A DNA stretch of 7,955 nucleotides from Pseudomonadota bacterium (GTDB lineage: Bacteria > Pseudomonadota > Gammaproteobacteria > Acidiferrobacterales > Acidiferrobacteraceae). Both the position numbers and the translations under genes were made by a program. The notes beneath the pieces were generated by a model that made no database searches, was not told the origin of the DNA, and was given only the letters and a program-made list of their open reading frames with translations. The stretch spans positions 1 to 7,955 of the forward strand of contig JAJYPQ010000163.1 of NCBI GenBank assembly GCA_021795255.1, written 5' to 3'. Every line of letters starts with the position of its first letter. Positions within the stretch are counted from its first letter, which is position 1. This document shows, one piece after another, positions 6,490-7,955 of this stretch.

Positions 6490-7308
6490 ATGCTCCCTTA
6501 TCCCCATATCAATCCCGTCGGATTTCATATCGGGCCCCTACCCATACACTGGTATGGCCTGCTTGAGATCATAAGCTTTGTGGTCGCTACACTGTGGCTC
6601 ATCCGCCGCGGGCGCCGACGCGACTGGCAATGGACGAAGGATGAGGTCTTAGACCTCGAGTATTATCTGTCGATCGGCGCGATCGTGGGTGGGCGTGTGG
6701 GCTATGTGCTCTGGTACGATCTACCCTACTACCTCGGTCACGCGATTCAGATTCTCGAAGTCTGGGACGGAGGGATGTCGTTCCACGGCGGTCTCATCGG
6801 TGTGATTCTCGGTTGCTGGGCCTATGGCCGAAGGCATGGCCGATCGACCATGGCGATCCTGGATTTCATTGCCCCGGCAGCCCCCATAGGCCTGGGCCTT
6901 GGCCGTCTCGCGAATTTCATCAATGATCAATTGTTCGGGCGCGTAAGCCATCTCCCGTGGGCCATTATCTTCCCGGCCGGGGGCCCGCAACCGCGCCAAC
7001 CCTCACAGATCTATGAATTTCTGCTCGAAGGTGTTCTGCTGCTCGTGATTCTCGTCTTATATGGCCGCAAGCCTCGCCCCACGGGCGCCGTCGGAAGCCT
7101 CTTTGTGCTGTGCTATGGCCTCTTTCGGTTTCTGGTCGAATACACCCGCCAACCCGATATTCAGCTGGGATTCGTGTTCGGGCATCTCGACATGGGTCAA
7201 ATCCTCTCGATACCCATGATGATCATCGGCCCCGCCTTGCTCTATTGGGCTTATCGCGGGGGGTTTGAGACTCAACGCCCCCAGGCCCGCGAGGAAGCGC
7301 GCCCGTGA
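6490..7308 (+). CDS. lgt: Prolipoprotein diacylglyceryl transferase
   Basis: A 272-residue inner-membrane enzyme that transfers the diacylglyceryl group from phosphatidylglycerol to the lipobox Cys of prolipoproteins, the first step of lipoprotein maturation. Several hydrophobic segments are evident (about 23-40, 58-75, 99-112, 122-138, 180-191, 200-216, 236-254). Key family residues are present: Tyr22 in HWYGL, His99 in GGMSFHGGLIG, Arg139 and Asn142 in GRLANFIN, Gly150, PSQIYEFLLEG (171-181), and Arg213 and Glu217 in LFRFLVEYTRQPD. One oddity: the signature normally reads GNFIN-x-E-x-x-G, but here Gln147 replaces the Glu (E. coli Glu151). I chose ATG 6490 because family members start MLxYPxIxPV at this point; the upstream TTG 6436 overlaps a promoter-like TTGACA. 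It shares GTGA with the next gene and is probably co-transcribed with it. Confidence 0.96.
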   Translation: MLPYPHINPVGFHIGPLPIHWYGLLEIISFVVATLWLIRRGRRRDWQWTKDEVLDLEYYLSIGAIVGGRVGYVLWYDLPYYLGHAIQILEVWDGGMSFHGGLIGVILGCWAYGRRHGRSTMAILDFIAPAAPIGLGLGRLANFINDQLFGRVSHLPWAIIFPAGGPQPRQPSQIYEFLLEGVLLLVILVLYGRKPRPTGAVGSLFVLCYGLFRFLVEYTRQPDIQLGFVFGHLDMGQILSIPMMIIGPALLYWAYRGGFETQRPQAREEARP

Positions 7309-7769
7309 CCAAATCCTCCGCCCCCGAAACGCCGGCGAAACACGCCGCGACGACGTGGCCCAGCCCTCAGGCCACGCGTCTTTTTGTGCGCCTTGCCATC
7401 GGCTTTGCCATCCTCTATGGCCTGTGGGCCGCGGTTTTGAGCTTTCGCATCGTCGTCCAAGAACAGGCCGTTCGCTTGCACCTCGACATCGCCTTGCGAG
7501 GCTATCCGCACCAGACCTTCCCGACCCGCGAGACGGCCTTGGCCGTCGCCCGGGATTTCGTGGCAGAACTCAACAAGGCTTTCCCGGCCAATCCCTGCGT
7601 CAGGGGCGCGGCGTTTGCCGTGGCCCGCGGCCCGCACATTCCCGTCCACGACTGCCAGATCGTCATTATCGTCAAACACCGGCGCTTGCAGGTACGCGGC
7701 TATGACACGCAAGGGCACCGCATGGACAATATCTTTGAGCGCCTGCACCCGCCGCCGCGCCGCCTGTAG
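7305..7769 (+). CDS. Small single-pass membrane protein of unknown function, coupled to lgt
   Basis: A 154-residue protein starting with GTG 7305, which overlaps the lgt stop as GTGA, so translation is probably coupled. Residues 1-25 are polar and Ala/Thr/Pro-rich. Residues 26-47 (LFVRLAIGFAILYGLWAAVL) form one membrane segment. Residues 48-154 form a soluble domain with amphipathic helices (RETALAVARDFVAELNKAF) and a strand-like stretch (CQIVIIVKHRRLQVRGYDT). Two cysteines (98 and 117) fall in that domain and could form a disulfide if it faces the periplasm; this is inference. I do not recognise the family. A 167-codon minus-strand frame covers the same DNA, but its Gly/Arg/Asp-rich composition is that of a shadow. 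The link to lgt suggests, without proving, a role in the envelope. Confidence 0.72.
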   Translation: MTKSSAPETPAKHAATTWPSPQATRLFVRLAIGFAILYGLWAAVLSFRIVVQEQAVRLHLDIALRGYPHQTFPTRETALAVARDFVAELNKAFPANPCVRGAAFAVARGPHIPVHDCQIVIIVKHRRLQVRGYDTQGHRMDNIFERLHPPPRRL

Positions 7770-7786
7770 GTTCACTCACGGTGAGG

Positions 7787-7801
7787 GCCTTCGGGCGTTT
7801 T
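7787..7801 (+). terminator. Weak candidate terminator after the lgt operon
   Basis: GCC-TTCG-GGC (7787-7796) is a three-pair stem closed by a stable TTCG tetraloop, followed by GTTTT. The stem is too short to be confident, but the spacing (18 bases after the stop) and the T run are right. It overlaps the 16-bp palindrome described separately. Confidence 0.3.
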
Positions 7802-7811
7802 GATCAAAACG
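7796..7811. repeat. Perfect 16-bp palindrome
   Basis: CGTTTTGATCAAAACG is fully self-complementary with no loop. It lies 27 bases after the stop of the last gene. Such dyads are typical of dimeric regulator binding sites, but it may also be part of a bidirectional terminator, since it has T and A runs on either side of GATC. GGTGAG (7780-7785) and CTCACC (7824-7829) flank it as an outer inverted repeat, so the dyad is nested. Confidence 0.5.
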
Positions 7812-7854
7812 ATAAACAGACGGCTCACCTTTGGGTCTTGGGAACCGGGACCGA

Positions 7855-7879
7855 GGAGCGACGGCGCAGCCGCCGCTCC
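7855..7879. repeat. Strong imperfect hairpin in the 3' flank
   Basis: GGAGCG-A-CGGC-GCA-GCCG-C-CGCTCC forms ten G/C-rich pairs interrupted by one A/C mismatch, with a three-base loop. There is no T tract on either side, so it is not a typical intrinsic terminator. It could be a REP-like extragenic palindrome or an mRNA 3'-end stabiliser. Only one copy occurs in the window. Confidence 0.45.
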
Positions 7880-7908
7880 CCCGCAAACCTCCTCGCATCG
7901 GGGAACTT

Positions 7909-7937
7909 TTGCCTCGCCATCAGGTCCTCTTTATGCT
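7909..7937 (+). promoter_or_regulatory. Candidate promoter pointing out of the right end
   Basis: TTGCCT (7909-7914) and TATGCT (7932-7937) are spaced by 17 bases and match the consensus at 4 of 6 positions each. Transcription would start near 7944 and read out of the window. An ATG at 7933 (MLNLMTP...) lies too close to serve this transcript. The following gene is not visible. Confidence 0.25.
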
Positions 7938-7955
7938 GAACCTTATGACACCATA

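Noticed and set aside
7272..7775. Minus-strand 167-codon frame opposite the small membrane protein
   Set aside because: It is Gly/Arg/Asp-rich. The plus-strand gene has a membrane segment and start-stop coupling to lgt.
1..7955. CRISPR arrays, tRNA and rRNA genes
   Set aside because: No regularly spaced repeats, and no tRNA cloverleaf or rRNA-like sequence recognised by eye on either strand.

Overview
The window looks like chromosomal DNA of a proteobacterium, probably gamma-like: the Lgt N-terminus (MLPYPHINPV then IHWYGL) has the form seen in gammaproteobacterial Lgt, and starts with Shine-Dalgarno sequences are common. Genus is not claimed. No rRNA, tRNA or CRISPR was seen.

Left edge (1-769): a partial, unrecognised minus-strand gene runs off the left end (start at 182). 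It is followed by a weak candidate small ORF (297-425) and about 340 bases with nothing convincing.

Centre (770-5507): a four-gene set in two divergent arms. The minus arm is the Anbu proteasome-like peptidase (2445 to 1669) followed, with overlapping ends, by a transglutaminase-like cysteine hydrolase (to 770). The plus arm is a circularly permuted ATP-grasp protein (2878-4323) followed by an alpha-E (DUF403) protein (4527-5507). These four families are known to co-occur. Comparative genomics has proposed that they make and process a peptide or amide-linked tag: ATP-grasp plus alpha-E would form the bond, and the transglutaminase-like and Anbu enzymes would cut it. The substrate and product are, to my knowledge, unknown. 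Unusual here are the divergent layout, a 432-bp inverted-repeat-rich divergent region holding what may be a decayed minus-strand ORF, a 203-bp gap with two hairpins inside the plus arm, and an Asp-to-Asn change in an Anbu motif.

Insertion-sequence graveyard (about 5584-6300): minus-strand remnants of an IstB-like (IS21 family) helper, with a frameshift, and of an IS110-family transposase, with a TGA stop inside its KTDRRDA-type motif. They separate the peptide-system genes from the housekeeping block and suggest past mobile-element activity next to the cluster.

Right part (6436-7955): lgt (prolipoprotein diacylglyceryl transferase), with a candidate promoter directly upstream. It is coupled through a GTGA overlap to a small, unrecognised, single-membrane-segment protein. 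Its motifs are complete except that the usual Glu of the GNFIN-E signature is Gln. The 3' flank holds a perfect 16-bp palindrome, a strong imperfect hairpin and a candidate promoter pointing out of the window.
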